This document shows, in pieces, positions 51,757 through 60,687 of a stretch of 62,097 bases of DNA. Position 1 is the stretch's first letter. Every line of letters starts with the position of its first letter. The notes under the pieces are model-generated. The model was not told the DNA's origin and made no database searches. It saw only the letters and a program-made list of their open reading frames with translations. This DNA is from Gemmatimonadota bacterium (lineage in GTDB: Bacteria > Gemmatimonadota > Gemmatimonadetes > Longimicrobiales > Gaopeijiaceae). The stretch lies in NCBI GenBank assembly GCA_009844885.1, contig VYAQ01000010.1, positions 1-62,097 of the forward strand, read 5' to 3'. The translations under genes and the position numbers were made by a program.

Positions 51757-52715
51757 GCCCGCTCCCGCGTCTTCAGCAGCACGGCCCCGCCCACCGCGCC
51801 CAAAAGCTCCCCAACCGTGATCCACACGCGCTGCAAGCCCGCCAGCATCAGGCTGACCTGGGGTCCCAGCACCGGAGCGAGGAGAAGGGTGAGGCCTCCT
51901 TCGCGGACCCCGATACCCCCCGGTACGAGTGAAATGTAGCCGACGAAGTACGCGCCGGAGAAGGCTGTGATGGCGGAGGCAAGCGGGATGTCCAGACCGG
52001 CGCCGCGGGCCAGCCAGAAAAAGGCAAGGCCATAGACCGCCCAGCCCAGGACGTATCCTGCGAGACACAGGCCGAGGACTCCCCATCCGGGCAGCGCCAC
52101 TTCCGCGTCGTGCCCGCTGCGCCTCAGCAACCAGCGCAACACCCTCTCCGCTCCGCCCGCGCCGACCAGAACGGCGACAGCAAACACGACCGCCAATCCC
52201 GCGGCGAGTCCGATCCCCTTCGATATCAAACCGGCGGCCAAGGCCGCCCATCCGCCCACCAGCGCGGCCGCCAGGAGATTCAGGACCTGTCCGGTGACCG
52301 CGGCCACGCCGGCCTGCACCCCGGATACGCCTTCACGCTTCGCAAGCAGGGCCAGGCCCGCCAGCTGGAAGACCTTGCCCGGAATGTACCTGCCCATGTT
52401 CGCGACCAGGATCATCGCCGTGGCCGCCGCAAGCCGCACCGGCGGTCCTCCGAAGTGGGTCAGGAGCCACGCCCACAACCGGGCCTGCAGGGCAAATGCC
52501 GCGAAGAGGGCTCCGACGGAGAGGAGCAGGAGGGGAATGTTTGGTCGGAGAAGCGTCCAATCGACGCTGGACCCGGCCTCGGCCAGTCGAAGGCCGGCGG
52601 CCCGCAAGATCAGCCATGTCAGGGCGATGGCAATGGCAACCTTCACCACCGCGACGCCCCAGCGCCGCGGATTTCCCGGCCCCGAGCCCGCCCGTCCCTC
52701 TCCGGAGAGCGTCAA
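51753..52715 (-). CDS. UPF0104/LPG-synthase-TM-type membrane protein (flippase-like)
   Basis: 320 residues from TTG 52715, in 4-nt overlap (TTGA) with the YfhO gene; GTG 52646 is an alternative closer to the first span. About eight spans; signature GRYIPGKVFQLAGLALLAKREG (read in parts, ~125-145) and the VPGGIGVREGGLTLLL segment, both typical of the lysylphosphatidylglycerol synthase transmembrane family. The C-terminal LPG synthase domain is absent. Relatives act as lipid flippases or as the membrane half of AglD-type enzymes. Confidence 0.85.
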   Translation of the reverse strand: MTLSGEGRAGSGPGNPRRWGVAVVKVAIAIALTWLILRAAGLRLAEAGSSVDWTLLRPNIPLLLLSVGALFAAFALQARLWAWLLTHFGGPPVRLAAATAMILVANMGRYIPGKVFQLAGLALLAKREGVSGVQAGVAAVTGQVLNLLAAALVGGWAALAAGLISKGIGLAAGLAVVFAVAVLVGAGGAERVLRWLLRRSGHDAEVALPGWGVLGLCLAGYVLGWAVYGLAFFWLARGAGLDIPLASAITAFSGAYFVGYISLVPGGIGVREGGLTLLLAPVLGPQVSLMLAGLQRVWITVGELLGAVGGAVLLKTRERA

Positions 52716-55147
52716 TCCCGTTTCCGTCGCCAGAGCTGTCCGGGGACGAAGGACGCCGCCAGGACCAGCAGGGTCGCCAGTGCGCAAACAATCGTGACCC
52801 GGAGTGCGCTCTGCACCGAGGGAGCCGTGAAGCGGAGCGTGACGCTGTGTTCGCCGGGCCCGGGAATCTCTACGGCCTGCAGCGTAAGGTTGACGCGGTG
52901 GACAGGCATGCTCCGGCCATCGACCTCGGCTTCCCACCCCGGAAACCAGTTTTCGGAAACCACCAGCAGGGCCGGCCCGCTGCTCCGGACCGTGAGCCGG
53001 CGGTGTTCCGGGGTGTCCATCTCCCACTCGACCGAGCCCGAAGCATCGGCCACGGGCGCCAGGGGAACCGGTGCGGAGAGAACCGCCTCGCTCGCGGGAT
53101 CGAAGTCACGCGACAGGATCCGCTCGAGCGCGCGATCGTCGTCCAGGACCGTGGTGGCTCCCGCGAGCCAGGCCCGATCCAGTCCGGGGTAGGCATAGAC
53201 CGCCTCGAGCCCCCTCCCGGTCTGCGCCGAACTCATGCGCGGCGCACCCTCGTAGGGAGGTCCGCCCGCGGCGCCTTCCGGCCAGACCAGGTACTTGACG
53301 TTCATCAGGCGCAGGACGTTCTGATGCCGTGTGTTCGTGCCTTCCCTGCGGCTCGCCTCCAGGCCGAGAAGCTGACGGTACCGGGCCAGGTCGTTCGGGT
53401 GATGCCCCGCGAACAGGTCCACTCCGAACATGGCCAGGTCGACGTTCTGTTCGTCGCCGCGCAGATCCGCGACCCGGAACGGTGGGCCGGACTCCCGGCG
53501 GCCCTGCAGAAAGCGCGTGTTGTTGTCCGTGGCCGCCCAGGCGTGATAGTCCCAGGTGTCGATGAAGGCCCGGTCCACGCGGCCGAGGTCGAGGGCCACG
53601 AGCAGTCCCAGGGCGGCCAGCGCGGCCGTGAGGGGTATCTTGCGGTCGAGTCCGGCCCACAGCGCGGCGATGGTGAGGGCGGCCAGCAGGACCGCGATCC
53701 CGAAGCCGCGGGTGACGAAGGGAGCGGCGGCCGAGAGCGTCGCCAGACCGCGCTGGCTCACGTCCGGATGCACCAGCGTGGTCCACATCCGGCCGAGCGC
53801 GCCCGTCGACTGCAGCAGGAAGCCGATGACCAGCAGACCGAGACAGCCGAGCAGCGCCCGTCCCCGCCTCGTTCGGAAGAAGCCGACGCGCGAAGGGGCC
53901 TCCCGCACCAGGTCGTCGACGCCGAATGCGAACAGCGTGGTCGCGCCGAAGCTGACCAGAAACGCGCTTATGGACGGAACCCGGAACAGCGAGATGCCCG
54001 GCACCACTTCGTAGAAGAGGCGCCACACCGGCGTGTGGGTACCCAGCGCGAAGAGGAGCCATAGCAGACTCATCGCCGCCATGAACCACCTGAGCGCCCT
54101 CCGACGCTGTCCGAATAGCGCGAACACGGCCAGCAGCAGTACGGGGATTCCGAGGTACTCGTGGTTGCCCTTGAACGCGTTTCGCCCCCAGTAGGTCCCG
54201 CGAGCCCAGTCGGCGTCCGCTCCGCTGTTGCCGACGAACTCCGGAACGACCAGGCCCGCTACCTCTTCCGGGTGGAGCGACCAGGAGCTCGAATAGGCGA
54301 TTGCCTCTTCGGGCGTGGCCTCGAGGGTCGTCGCAATGCGCCGGGAGGACTCGGTAACGTATTCGGCCGCCGGGATCAGCTGGACGCTCGCAATCCCGGC
54401 GCCCAGGGCGGCGCACAGAAGGAACAGACCGAACCGCGAGAGTGCGACGCGGAGTTGGCCGGAGCCGCGCGCAGCCTGTCCCCTTCCCCGCCAGAGCCGC
54501 ACGGATCGGAAAACTGCATACGCGCCAACGGAACCGAAGAGGAAGTACGCCGTCTGGAACTGAGTGGTCAGGCTGGCCAGCGCGACCGCGCCCGCGAGTC
54601 CGGCACCGGTTCTGCCGGAGGGACTGCGAAGGACGGAATCGGCAGCCCAGAAGACGAGTGGGGCCAGGGACGACACCATGAGCTTGCCGTCATTGCCGGG
54701 CAGAACGAGGGTCACGATGACCGGAGCCATCAGCCAGGCGAGTCCCCCAAGCGTCGCCGCGGAGCGCTCCAGACCCAGGCCGCGCGCCCACCCGTACATG
54801 AAGAACCCACCGGCCAGCACGTGGAGGACGAGCTTCCAGCCCAGTGCCCGGTACGGCTCCATGATGTAGTACAGGAGACTCGTGGGGTAGATCGAGTCAC
54901 CCGCGGAAAGGGCTTCGATGAAGGGGATTCCGCCAAGAAGCCGCGGATTCCACAGCGGGAAGTCACCCGCTGCGAGCTGTTCCGCGAAAAAGGCGCGCGC
55001 CATGTAGCCCAGCGCGAGCGTATCGCCGCCGTAGAGCATCCGGTCGGAGAAGATGAACTCCCCGAACAGGATCACCGTCACCAACAGGAAGATCCCGGCT
55101 GTCAGCCACCACGGCACATTCACCGACGAGTGTCGTGCGTTGGTCAT
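52712..55147 (-). CDS. YfhO-family GT-C glycosyltransferase
   Basis: 811 residues. About 13 spans in the first ~560 residues, with the GT-C type acidic loop after span 1 (YGGDTLALGYMARAFFAEQL, read in parts, ~39-58, and WNPRLLGGIPFIEAL), then a soluble periplasmic domain (~560-780, ENWFPGWEAEVDG is the YfhO hallmark) and a last span. In Bacillus, YfhO moves a sugar from polyprenyl phosphate (made by CsbB, a GT2) onto lipoteichoic acid outside the membrane. A comparable membrane GT2 is encoded three genes upstream at 57438. Overlaps both neighbours by 4 nt. Confidence 0.88.
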   Translation of the reverse strand: MTNARHSSVNVPWWLTAGIFLLVTVILFGEFIFSDRMLYGGDTLALGYMARAFFAEQLAAGDFPLWNPRLLGGIPFIEALSAGDSIYPTSLLYYIMEPYRALGWKLVLHVLAGGFFMYGWARGLGLERSAATLGGLAWLMAPVIVTLVLPGNDGKLMVSSLAPLVFWAADSVLRSPSGRTGAGLAGAVALASLTTQFQTAYFLFGSVGAYAVFRSVRLWRGRGQAARGSGQLRVALSRFGLFLLCAALGAGIASVQLIPAAEYVTESSRRIATTLEATPEEAIAYSSSWSLHPEEVAGLVVPEFVGNSGADADWARGTYWGRNAFKGNHEYLGIPVLLLAVFALFGQRRRALRWFMAAMSLLWLLFALGTHTPVWRLFYEVVPGISLFRVPSISAFLVSFGATTLFAFGVDDLVREAPSRVGFFRTRRGRALLGCLGLLVIGFLLQSTGALGRMWTTLVHPDVSQRGLATLSAAAPFVTRGFGIAVLLAALTIAALWAGLDRKIPLTAALAALGLLVALDLGRVDRAFIDTWDYHAWAATDNNTRFLQGRRESGPPFRVADLRGDEQNVDLAMFGVDLFAGHHPNDLARYRQLLGLEASRREGTNTRHQNVLRLMNVKYLVWPEGAAGGPPYEGAPRMSSAQTGRGLEAVYAYPGLDRAWLAGATTVLDDDRALERILSRDFDPASEAVLSAPVPLAPVADASGSVEWEMDTPEHRRLTVRSSGPALLVVSENWFPGWEAEVDGRSMPVHRVNLTLQAVEIPGPGEHSVTLRFTAPSVQSALRVTIVCALATLLVLAASFVPGQLWRRKRD

Positions 55148-56253
55148 ATGCGTCTCTCCAGCAACTCACGGTAGATCTCGAGGTGCCGGTCCACCAGACG
55201 CTCGTTGCTCCAATGGGACACTACGCGTTTCCTGGCCGTCCGCGCGCGCCTGGCGAGCCCTTCCTCGTCCAGCAGGCGCAGAACGGCATGGGCCAGAGCA
55301 TCCGGATCCGCCGGCGCGAAGAGCCCGCCCACCTCGTCGTCGACGATCTGCGGCAGGCCGCCCACAGCGGAAGCGGCGACAGGCACCCCGCACGCCATGG
55401 ATTCCAGCGCCGCGACCGATGTCGCCTCCATCAGCGACGGAAACACCGAGAGGTCCGCCGAGCAGAGCAGTCCGGGCATCTCGGCGTGGGGACGCGCGCC
55501 GAGGAACACGATCCGGTCTCCCACGCCCAACTCGCCGGCGATCGCCTCCAGCCGCTCACGCTCCGGTCCGTCCCCCACAACCATCGCTTCCACGTCGGCG
55601 CCCGCCAGGATCGTCGGCAACGCCCGCACGAAGTACTCCACGCCGTTCTTCGGAAACAGGCGCCGGGGGACAATGATGCGCCGCCGGCCCGCTCGGCGCT
55701 CGATGCCGGGCGGTACCGGCCGGAAGATATCAGTTTCCACTCCGTTGACCACAACCTCTACTGAAACCGACCCGCTCAACCCTTCGCCAACATCCGCGAT
55801 CTCCTTGCTGGCAGCGAAGTTGTAGTCGCTCAGCTCGAGAAGCTTGCCAAGTGCCGTGCGCACGACCGGCCGCTTGGCGAGCCGCAGGAAATGGGAGGTG
55901 TGGAGTGTGCAAAGCAGCGGTGTGCTGTTGCCCGCAAGCGCGAGGGCGCACGGGACGAGCGACGGAAACGCCTGCGCGTGCACGATGTCGGCACCCTGTA
56001 CGGCTGCGCGGGTACGCGGCGTCGACCCTACCGCATGGATGGACCAGCCCACCGGCGTACGTGCCGGCAACGGTGTGCGGTGTATGCGGATGCCTTCCCT
56101 GACCTCTTCCCTTGCCAGGCCCGGCTGAGACAGCGACGTGATCACCGTCACGTCATGGCCCCGCCTGGCGAGTCCCCTGCACAGGTAGTGCACGTGGCTC
56201 TCGAGCCCCCCCACCTCGGGCGGGTAGTACACGCAGTGCACGACGATCCTCAC
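55144..56253 (-). CDS. Glycosyltransferase family 4
   Basis: 369 residues, GTG start in 4-nt overlap with wecB. GT-B fold: N-terminal YYPPEVGGLESHVHYL (acceptor side), C-terminal donor side with IIVPRRLFPKNGVEYFVRAL and an E-x7-E motif in MEATSVAALESMACGVPV. Retaining transferase, sugar and acceptor unknown. It is not BshA, whose N-terminus (GSGVVATELG type) is different. Cytoplasmic, probably builds part of the glycan made by this operon. Confidence 0.9.
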   Translation of the reverse strand: MRIVVHCVYYPPEVGGLESHVHYLCRGLARRGHDVTVITSLSQPGLAREEVREGIRIHRTPLPARTPVGWSIHAVGSTPRTRAAVQGADIVHAQAFPSLVPCALALAGNSTPLLCTLHTSHFLRLAKRPVVRTALGKLLELSDYNFAASKEIADVGEGLSGSVSVEVVVNGVETDIFRPVPPGIERRAGRRRIIVPRRLFPKNGVEYFVRALPTILAGADVEAMVVGDGPERERLEAIAGELGVGDRIVFLGARPHAEMPGLLCSADLSVFPSLMEATSVAALESMACGVPVAASAVGGLPQIVDDEVGGLFAPADPDALAHAVLRLLDEEGLARRARTARKRVVSHWSNERLVDRHLEIYRELLERRI

Positions 56254-57395
56254 GGTCCGCCCCAGTCCGTTGTTTCCCGGGGGATCCCCTTCAGTTCCGC
56301 AAGGATAATGTCCGCGATGCGCTCTCCGGCCCGTCCGTCTCCGTATGGATTGGCCGGCGCGGGTCCGGTCTGCCTCCCGCCCAGGTGCCTGGTCGCTTCG
56401 GACAGGATTCGCCCGGCATCGGTGCCGACCAGTGTGGCCGCACCCGCCTGCACGGCCTCCGGACGTTCGGTCACCTCCCTGAGCACAAGGGTATGCACGC
56501 CGAACGCCGGCGCCTCCTCCTGGATTCCGCCTGAATCGGTCAGCACCAGGCTCGCCTTGCCGAGCGCCGCGACGAGGTCGCCGTAGTCCAGCGGGTCTGC
56601 CAGGTGGACCCTCGGGTGATCGCCGAGGATTCGCCGCACCGGCTCCCGCACACGCGGATTGGGGTGCACGGGATAGAGCACGTCAACGTCATCGACACGT
56701 TCGACAAGCGAGGCCACGGCCTCGAACACGCGTTCGAGAGGACGACCGAACGACTCGCGCCGGTGCGCGGTCAGGAGCACGAGACGACGGCCGGGTGCCG
56801 GCAATTCGGCCACCCGGGCGTTGCGCAACGAGAGCGGATTGGAGCGCATCTCCTCGAGCGCGTCCACCACGGTGTTCCCAGTGACCCACACCCGCTCGGA
56901 CGCGATCCCTTCCGCCACCAGGTTCGCGGCGGCGGCGGCGGTCGGGGCAAAGCAGAAGTCGGACACCGCATCGGTCATCCGGCGCAGCATCTCCTCCGGG
57001 AACGGCGCCCATTTCTCGTGGCTTCTGAGGCCCGCCTCGACATGAGCCAGCCTGCCCTCCTGGAAGAAGGTTACGACCGCGGCGAAGAAGACCGTCGCCG
57101 TATCGCCCTGGACGATCGTCACATCGGGCCGGAATTCGGCGGCGACGTCCCGAAGGCCATCCAGGCAGGCGTGGCCGATGTCGTACAGGGTCTGTCCGGG
57201 CGTCATCAGGTCGAGATCGTAATCCGGCTCGATCCGGAAGGCGTGCAGCACCTGATCCACCATGTCGGTGTGCTGGCCGGTGAGGGCCACCCGGTGCTCG
57301 GTGCCGCCGCGTGCCTCCAGGGCCCGGATCACCGGGGCCATCTTGATGGCCTCCGGTCGGGTTCCGATCACGGAGAGGATCCTGGTGGAAGACAT
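56250..57395 (-). CDS. wecB: UDP-N-acetylglucosamine 2-epimerase (non-hydrolysing)
   Basis: 381 residues from ATG 57395 (AGG 5 nt before); GTG 57401 is possible. Family motifs: IGTRPEAIKMAPVI (~10-23), GQHTDMVDQ, VQGDTATVF, HVEAGLRS, PEEMLRRMTD and DSGGIQEEAPAFG. Interconverts UDP-GlcNAc and UDP-ManNAc, the sugar donor for surface polysaccharides or ManNAc-containing glycans. The ManNAc dehydrogenase WecC is not next to it, so ManNAc itself is probably the sugar used. Confidence 0.95.
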   Translation of the reverse strand: MSSTRILSVIGTRPEAIKMAPVIRALEARGGTEHRVALTGQHTDMVDQVLHAFRIEPDYDLDLMTPGQTLYDIGHACLDGLRDVAAEFRPDVTIVQGDTATVFFAAVVTFFQEGRLAHVEAGLRSHEKWAPFPEEMLRRMTDAVSDFCFAPTAAAAANLVAEGIASERVWVTGNTVVDALEEMRSNPLSLRNARVAELPAPGRRLVLLTAHRRESFGRPLERVFEAVASLVERVDDVDVLYPVHPNPRVREPVRRILGDHPRVHLADPLDYGDLVAALGKASLVLTDSGGIQEEAPAFGVHTLVLREVTERPEAVQAGAATLVGTDAGRILSEATRHLGGRQTGPAPANPYGDGRAGERIADIILAELKGIPRETTDWGGP

Positions 57396-57437
57396 CGTCA
57401 CCTGAGGGCGCGCGGTTCGCGGGCAAGGGCGACGAAT

Positions 57438-58439
57438 TCAGCGGTCCCGGTCACCCGATCCCTGCCCTTTTGCACCGCGGTCGCCGCGACGGCTTCGGAC
57501 GGCGTCGAGTTCGTCGTGCACCGACGCGATCATCTCAGCGAGGAATCCCGCAACGAAGAACAGCACGCCGACCGTTACCAGCAGCATGACGAGATAGAGA
57601 AGCGGCCGAAATCCCACGCCCATGGCATATCGGGCGAAGAGCGCGGCGAGCCCGGTCAGGACGCCCGAGGCGATCAGGAAGACGCCGGGGATGCCGAAAG
57701 CGAGCATCGGCCTGCGGGAGAGCCGCAGTTGAAACCAGACGGCGATCAGGTCCAGTACGGCTCCGACGACCCGTCCCTTGCCGGAGTACTTGGACTGCCC
57801 GGCCTCCCTCGGGTACAGCGCGATGTCGATCTCGGTGGCCGTGAACCCCCTTCGATGCGCCATGACGACGAAGAAGCGGTGCCAGTCGTGCCGCAGCCGG
57901 ACGGTCTCGAGGATGTCGGCGCGGAACGCCTTCATGGAGTTGAGGTCGCTCACGGGCACGGCGAAGATGCGCCGGCTCACGGCGTTATAGATCGAAGAGA
58001 CCAGCCGCTTGTCGTAAGCACCGATCTTCCTGCCCGTCACGATGTCCCACCCTTCGGCGAGCTTGTCGAGGAAGCGGGGGATTTCGGCGGGAAGATGCTG
58101 GAGATCCGCGTCGAAGAGGACCAGGTACTTCCTGTGGGTTGCCGCGGCCGCCGTAAGCAGCGCCTCGGTCTTACCCAGGTTGACCCGGTGGGCGAGGACG
58201 CGCAGCGCGGGCCATCCGGCGCCCTCGGTCCGTGCCAGCTCTCCGGTACCGTCGGTTGAGCCGTCATCGACGAGCAGGACCTCGCCCGAGAGCCCGAACT
58301 CTTCGAAGGCGTCGCGGATCGACTGCACCAGCCTCGGTACGTTTTCGGCCTCGTTGTAGGCCGGGACAACCAGCGCGAAGTCGCTGTAGGCGTCCCTGGC
58401 GGACGGAGATGCGCCTCTGGCGGCGGCAACGTTGGCCAT
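57438..58439 (-). CDS. Membrane GT2, polyprenyl-phosphate glycosyltransferase (CsbB/GtrB type)
   Basis: 333 residues. N-terminal GT2 domain: LVVPAYNEAENVPRLV (~23-38), VDDGSTDGT, FDADLQHLPAEI with the DAD metal motif, and a C-terminal pair of spans (~248-270 and ~280-305), as in CsbB and GtrB. It should make a polyprenyl-phosphate sugar in the inner membrane, the donor for a GT-C such as YfhO in this same operon. Starts directly after the rpoN stop (no gap). Confidence 0.91.
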   Translation of the reverse strand: MANVAAARGASPSARDAYSDFALVVPAYNEAENVPRLVQSIRDAFEEFGLSGEVLLVDDGSTDGTGELARTEGAGWPALRVLAHRVNLGKTEALLTAAAATHRKYLVLFDADLQHLPAEIPRFLDKLAEGWDIVTGRKIGAYDKRLVSSIYNAVSRRIFAVPVSDLNSMKAFRADILETVRLRHDWHRFFVVMAHRRGFTATEIDIALYPREAGQSKYSGKGRVVGAVLDLIAVWFQLRLSRRPMLAFGIPGVFLIASGVLTGLAALFARYAMGVGFRPLLYLVMLLVTVGVLFFVAGFLAEMIASVHDELDAVRSRRGDRGAKGQGSGDRDR

Positions 58440-59897
58440 CTAGATGCGCTTTCTCATCCGTGCGGGCAACAGGCCCAGCTGGTCCCGGTACTTGGCCACC
58501 GTGCGGCGCGCGATCTTGATTCCCTCGCTCTTCAGGAGGTTGACCAGGGCCTGGTCCGTCAGGGGACGGCGGGAGTCCTCGTCCGCGATCAGGTTGCGGA
58601 TCTTCTCCTGCACTCCGCGAGTGGAAACATCCTCTCCGGTCACCGTTGGCAGTCCGCCGGAGAAGAAGAACTTGAGCGGATGCACGCCACTGGGCGACTG
58701 GACGTACTTGTCGTTCGTCACGCGTGATACCGTCGACTCGGCCATTTCGATGTGATCCGCCACCTCGCGCAGCGTGAGCGGCTTGAGGTACTGCACGCCT
58801 CTCTCGAAGTACTCCTCCTGCCGCCCCACTATGAAACGCATCACCTTCAGCATGGTCTGCCGGCGCTGTTCGATCACCTGAATGAGCCACTGGGCGGCGT
58901 TCAGCTTGTTGTGGATGAATTCCCGGTTCTGCCCCACGAACTTCGACCTGTCCGCGGCCACGTCACGGTACGACTGGGAAAGGCGCAGCCGGGGCAGCCC
59001 GGTGTCGTTGGCGAAGACCATGTATTCGCCACCGATCTTGTCTACGATGAGATCCGGAATGACATAGTGATCCGGGTCGGCGGCATACCGCCTGCCCGGC
59101 TTGGGATCGAGCTTTGCGATCTCGTCCGCGGCGTCCTGCACCTTCCCCGGAGCGATCTCCAGGGCGCGCGCAATGTCCACCCATCGATGGCCCAGCAAGC
59201 CCTCGAAGTGATCGGCAACAATCCGGTACGCGAGCGTCTCTTCGCGTCCGGCCCGGCCGAGCTGAATCATCAGGCACTCCCGCAGACCACGCGCTCCCAC
59301 GCCCGGGGGGTCGAGCGACTGGACCACACGGAGTGCCGACTCCACCTCGGACGGCTCGGGTGGGGCGAAGAGCGCTGTGATTTCGGCCAGTTCGCGGTCG
59401 CGCTGCTCGTCGTCGGGGATCTTCCCTGTCTGTTCCAGCGCAAGGTCCCGCATCTCCTCGCGCGACCCGTCGAGACCGTCCACCACATCCTGCAACGAGC
59501 AGGTCAGGAGGCCGTCGTCATCGATGTTGCCGATGATCTCCTCTGCGATCCAGAGTTGCCGTTCGCTGAGATGCAGCAGGCCGACCTGGTCGCGCAGGTA
59601 GTCGTGCAGATGACGTGTCTCCACCACCACCGGCTCATACGCTTCACGGGGTTCATAGTGCCCCCTCGATCCCCCCTCGTCGAAGTCGTCGAGCAGGATC
59701 TCGTCCCAGTCTACCTCGTCGCTGTCCGGTTCGGAGAGTTCCAGAAACGGGTTCTCCAGGAGCTCCTGTTCGAGTCGGGTCTGGAGGTCCAGAAGCGGCA
59801 TGTACAACAAATCCATCGCCTGGTACAGGCGGGGATTGGTCTTCATTTCCTGCCGCAGGCGAGCGCTCTGGTGCAGGCCCGTCCTGATCGTACTCAC
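58440..59897 (-). CDS. rpoN: RNA polymerase sigma-54 factor RpoN
   Basis: 485 residues. Region I (LHQSARLRQEMKTNPRLYQAM, read in parts, activator contact), acidic region II (~55-85), core-binding domain (~95-330), helix-turn-helix (LREVADHIEMAESTVSR, ~375-391) and the RpoN box ARRTVAKYRDQLGLLPA (~462-478) that reads the -24 element. Conserved lptB-rpoN order as in Proteobacteria. No sigma-54 activator gene is in the window. Here it is co-transcribed with the glycosylation genes downstream. Confidence 0.97.
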   Translation of the reverse strand: MSTIRTGLHQSARLRQEMKTNPRLYQAMDLLYMPLLDLQTRLEQELLENPFLELSEPDSDEVDWDEILLDDFDEGGSRGHYEPREAYEPVVVETRHLHDYLRDQVGLLHLSERQLWIAEEIIGNIDDDGLLTCSLQDVVDGLDGSREEMRDLALEQTGKIPDDEQRDRELAEITALFAPPEPSEVESALRVVQSLDPPGVGARGLRECLMIQLGRAGREETLAYRIVADHFEGLLGHRWVDIARALEIAPGKVQDAADEIAKLDPKPGRRYAADPDHYVIPDLIVDKIGGEYMVFANDTGLPRLRLSQSYRDVAADRSKFVGQNREFIHNKLNAAQWLIQVIEQRRQTMLKVMRFIVGRQEEYFERGVQYLKPLTLREVADHIEMAESTVSRVTNDKYVQSPSGVHPLKFFFSGGLPTVTGEDVSTRGVQEKIRNLIADEDSRRPLTDQALVNLLKSEGIKIARRTVAKYRDQLGLLPARMRKRI

Positions 59898-59904
59898 CGG
59901 ACGC

Positions 59905-60687
59905 TCAACCTCCGGGGCGCGGGAACCTCGATCTCATGCGGACGGTGAGGGTCGGTCCGAGGTAGAGGTCGGCGACCTCGTCGTTCCACACGAGTTCGGG
60001 TACGGTCCCGGCCACGCGGATCCTGCCTTCGTGCATGATGTATGCGCGGTCTACGATCTCCAGCGTTTGCTCGACGTTGTGGTCCGAGATGATCACGCCG
60101 ATGTCGCGGTGCTTGAGTCCGGAGACGATTTCCTGGATATCGTGCAGGGCGATGGGGTCGATACCGGCGAACGGCTCGTCGAGGAGCATGAACTTCGGGC
60201 GCTGCACCAGCGCACGGGTAATCTCCAGCCTGCGGCGCTCGCCGCCCGAAAGGGAGTAGGCTTTCGCGTTACGCAGATGGCCGATCGAAAGCTCGCCCAG
60301 GAGTTCCTCGAGCCGTTCCGCCCGCTCGTCGCGACCAATGTCGAGCGTCTCCAGGATTGCCAGGACGTTTTGCTCGACCGTGAGGCGCCGGAAGACCGAT
60401 GGCTCCTGCGCCAGGTAGCCGACCCCCATCCGTGCCCGCTTGTACATGGGTACCCCGGTAAGCGAGGTCTCGTCCAGGTGGACGCGCCCGCCATCGGGTG
60501 CGATCAGCCCGACCAGCATGTAGAAGGTGGTCGTCTTCCCCGCCCCGTTGGGCCCGAGAAGCGCGACGATCTCGCGCTGTTGGACCTGGATGTCCACCTC
60601 GGAAACGACGCGGCGCTTCTTGTAGATCTTGGTCAGACCCGTGCCCTTGAGCGTCGATGCCGCGGCAACCGCCACCCCGCTGCTCAT
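59905..60687 (-). CDS. lptB: LPS export ABC transporter ATP-binding protein LptB
   Basis: 260 residues. Walker [11 protein letters not shown] (~45-54), signature [10 protein letters not shown], Walker [14 protein letters not shown] and H-loop ISDHNV, which is the LptB-specific form (SDHNVEQTL). It powers extraction of LPS from the inner membrane with LptF/G. Starts in 4-nt ATGA overlap with the lptA-like gene and is followed after 7 nt by rpoN. Confidence 0.96.
   Translation of the reverse strand: MSSGVAVAAASTLKGTGLTKIYKKRRVVSEVDIQVQQREIVALLGPNGAGKTTTFYMLVGLIAPDGGRVHLDETSLTGVPMYKRARMGVGYLAQEPSVFRRLTVEQNVLAILETLDIGRDERAERLEELLGELSIGHLRNAKAYSLSGGERRRLEITRALVQRPKFMLLDEPFAGIDPIALHDIQEIVSGLKHRDIGVIISDHNVEQTLEIVDRAYIMHEGRIRVAGTVPELVWNDEVADLYLGPTLTVRMRSRFPRPGG

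Noticed and set aside
55144-56253. GT4 enzyme as BshA, to pair with bshC
   Set aside because: The N-terminus (PPEVGGLESHVHYL) is that of general GT4 enzymes, and its neighbours are polysaccharide genes.
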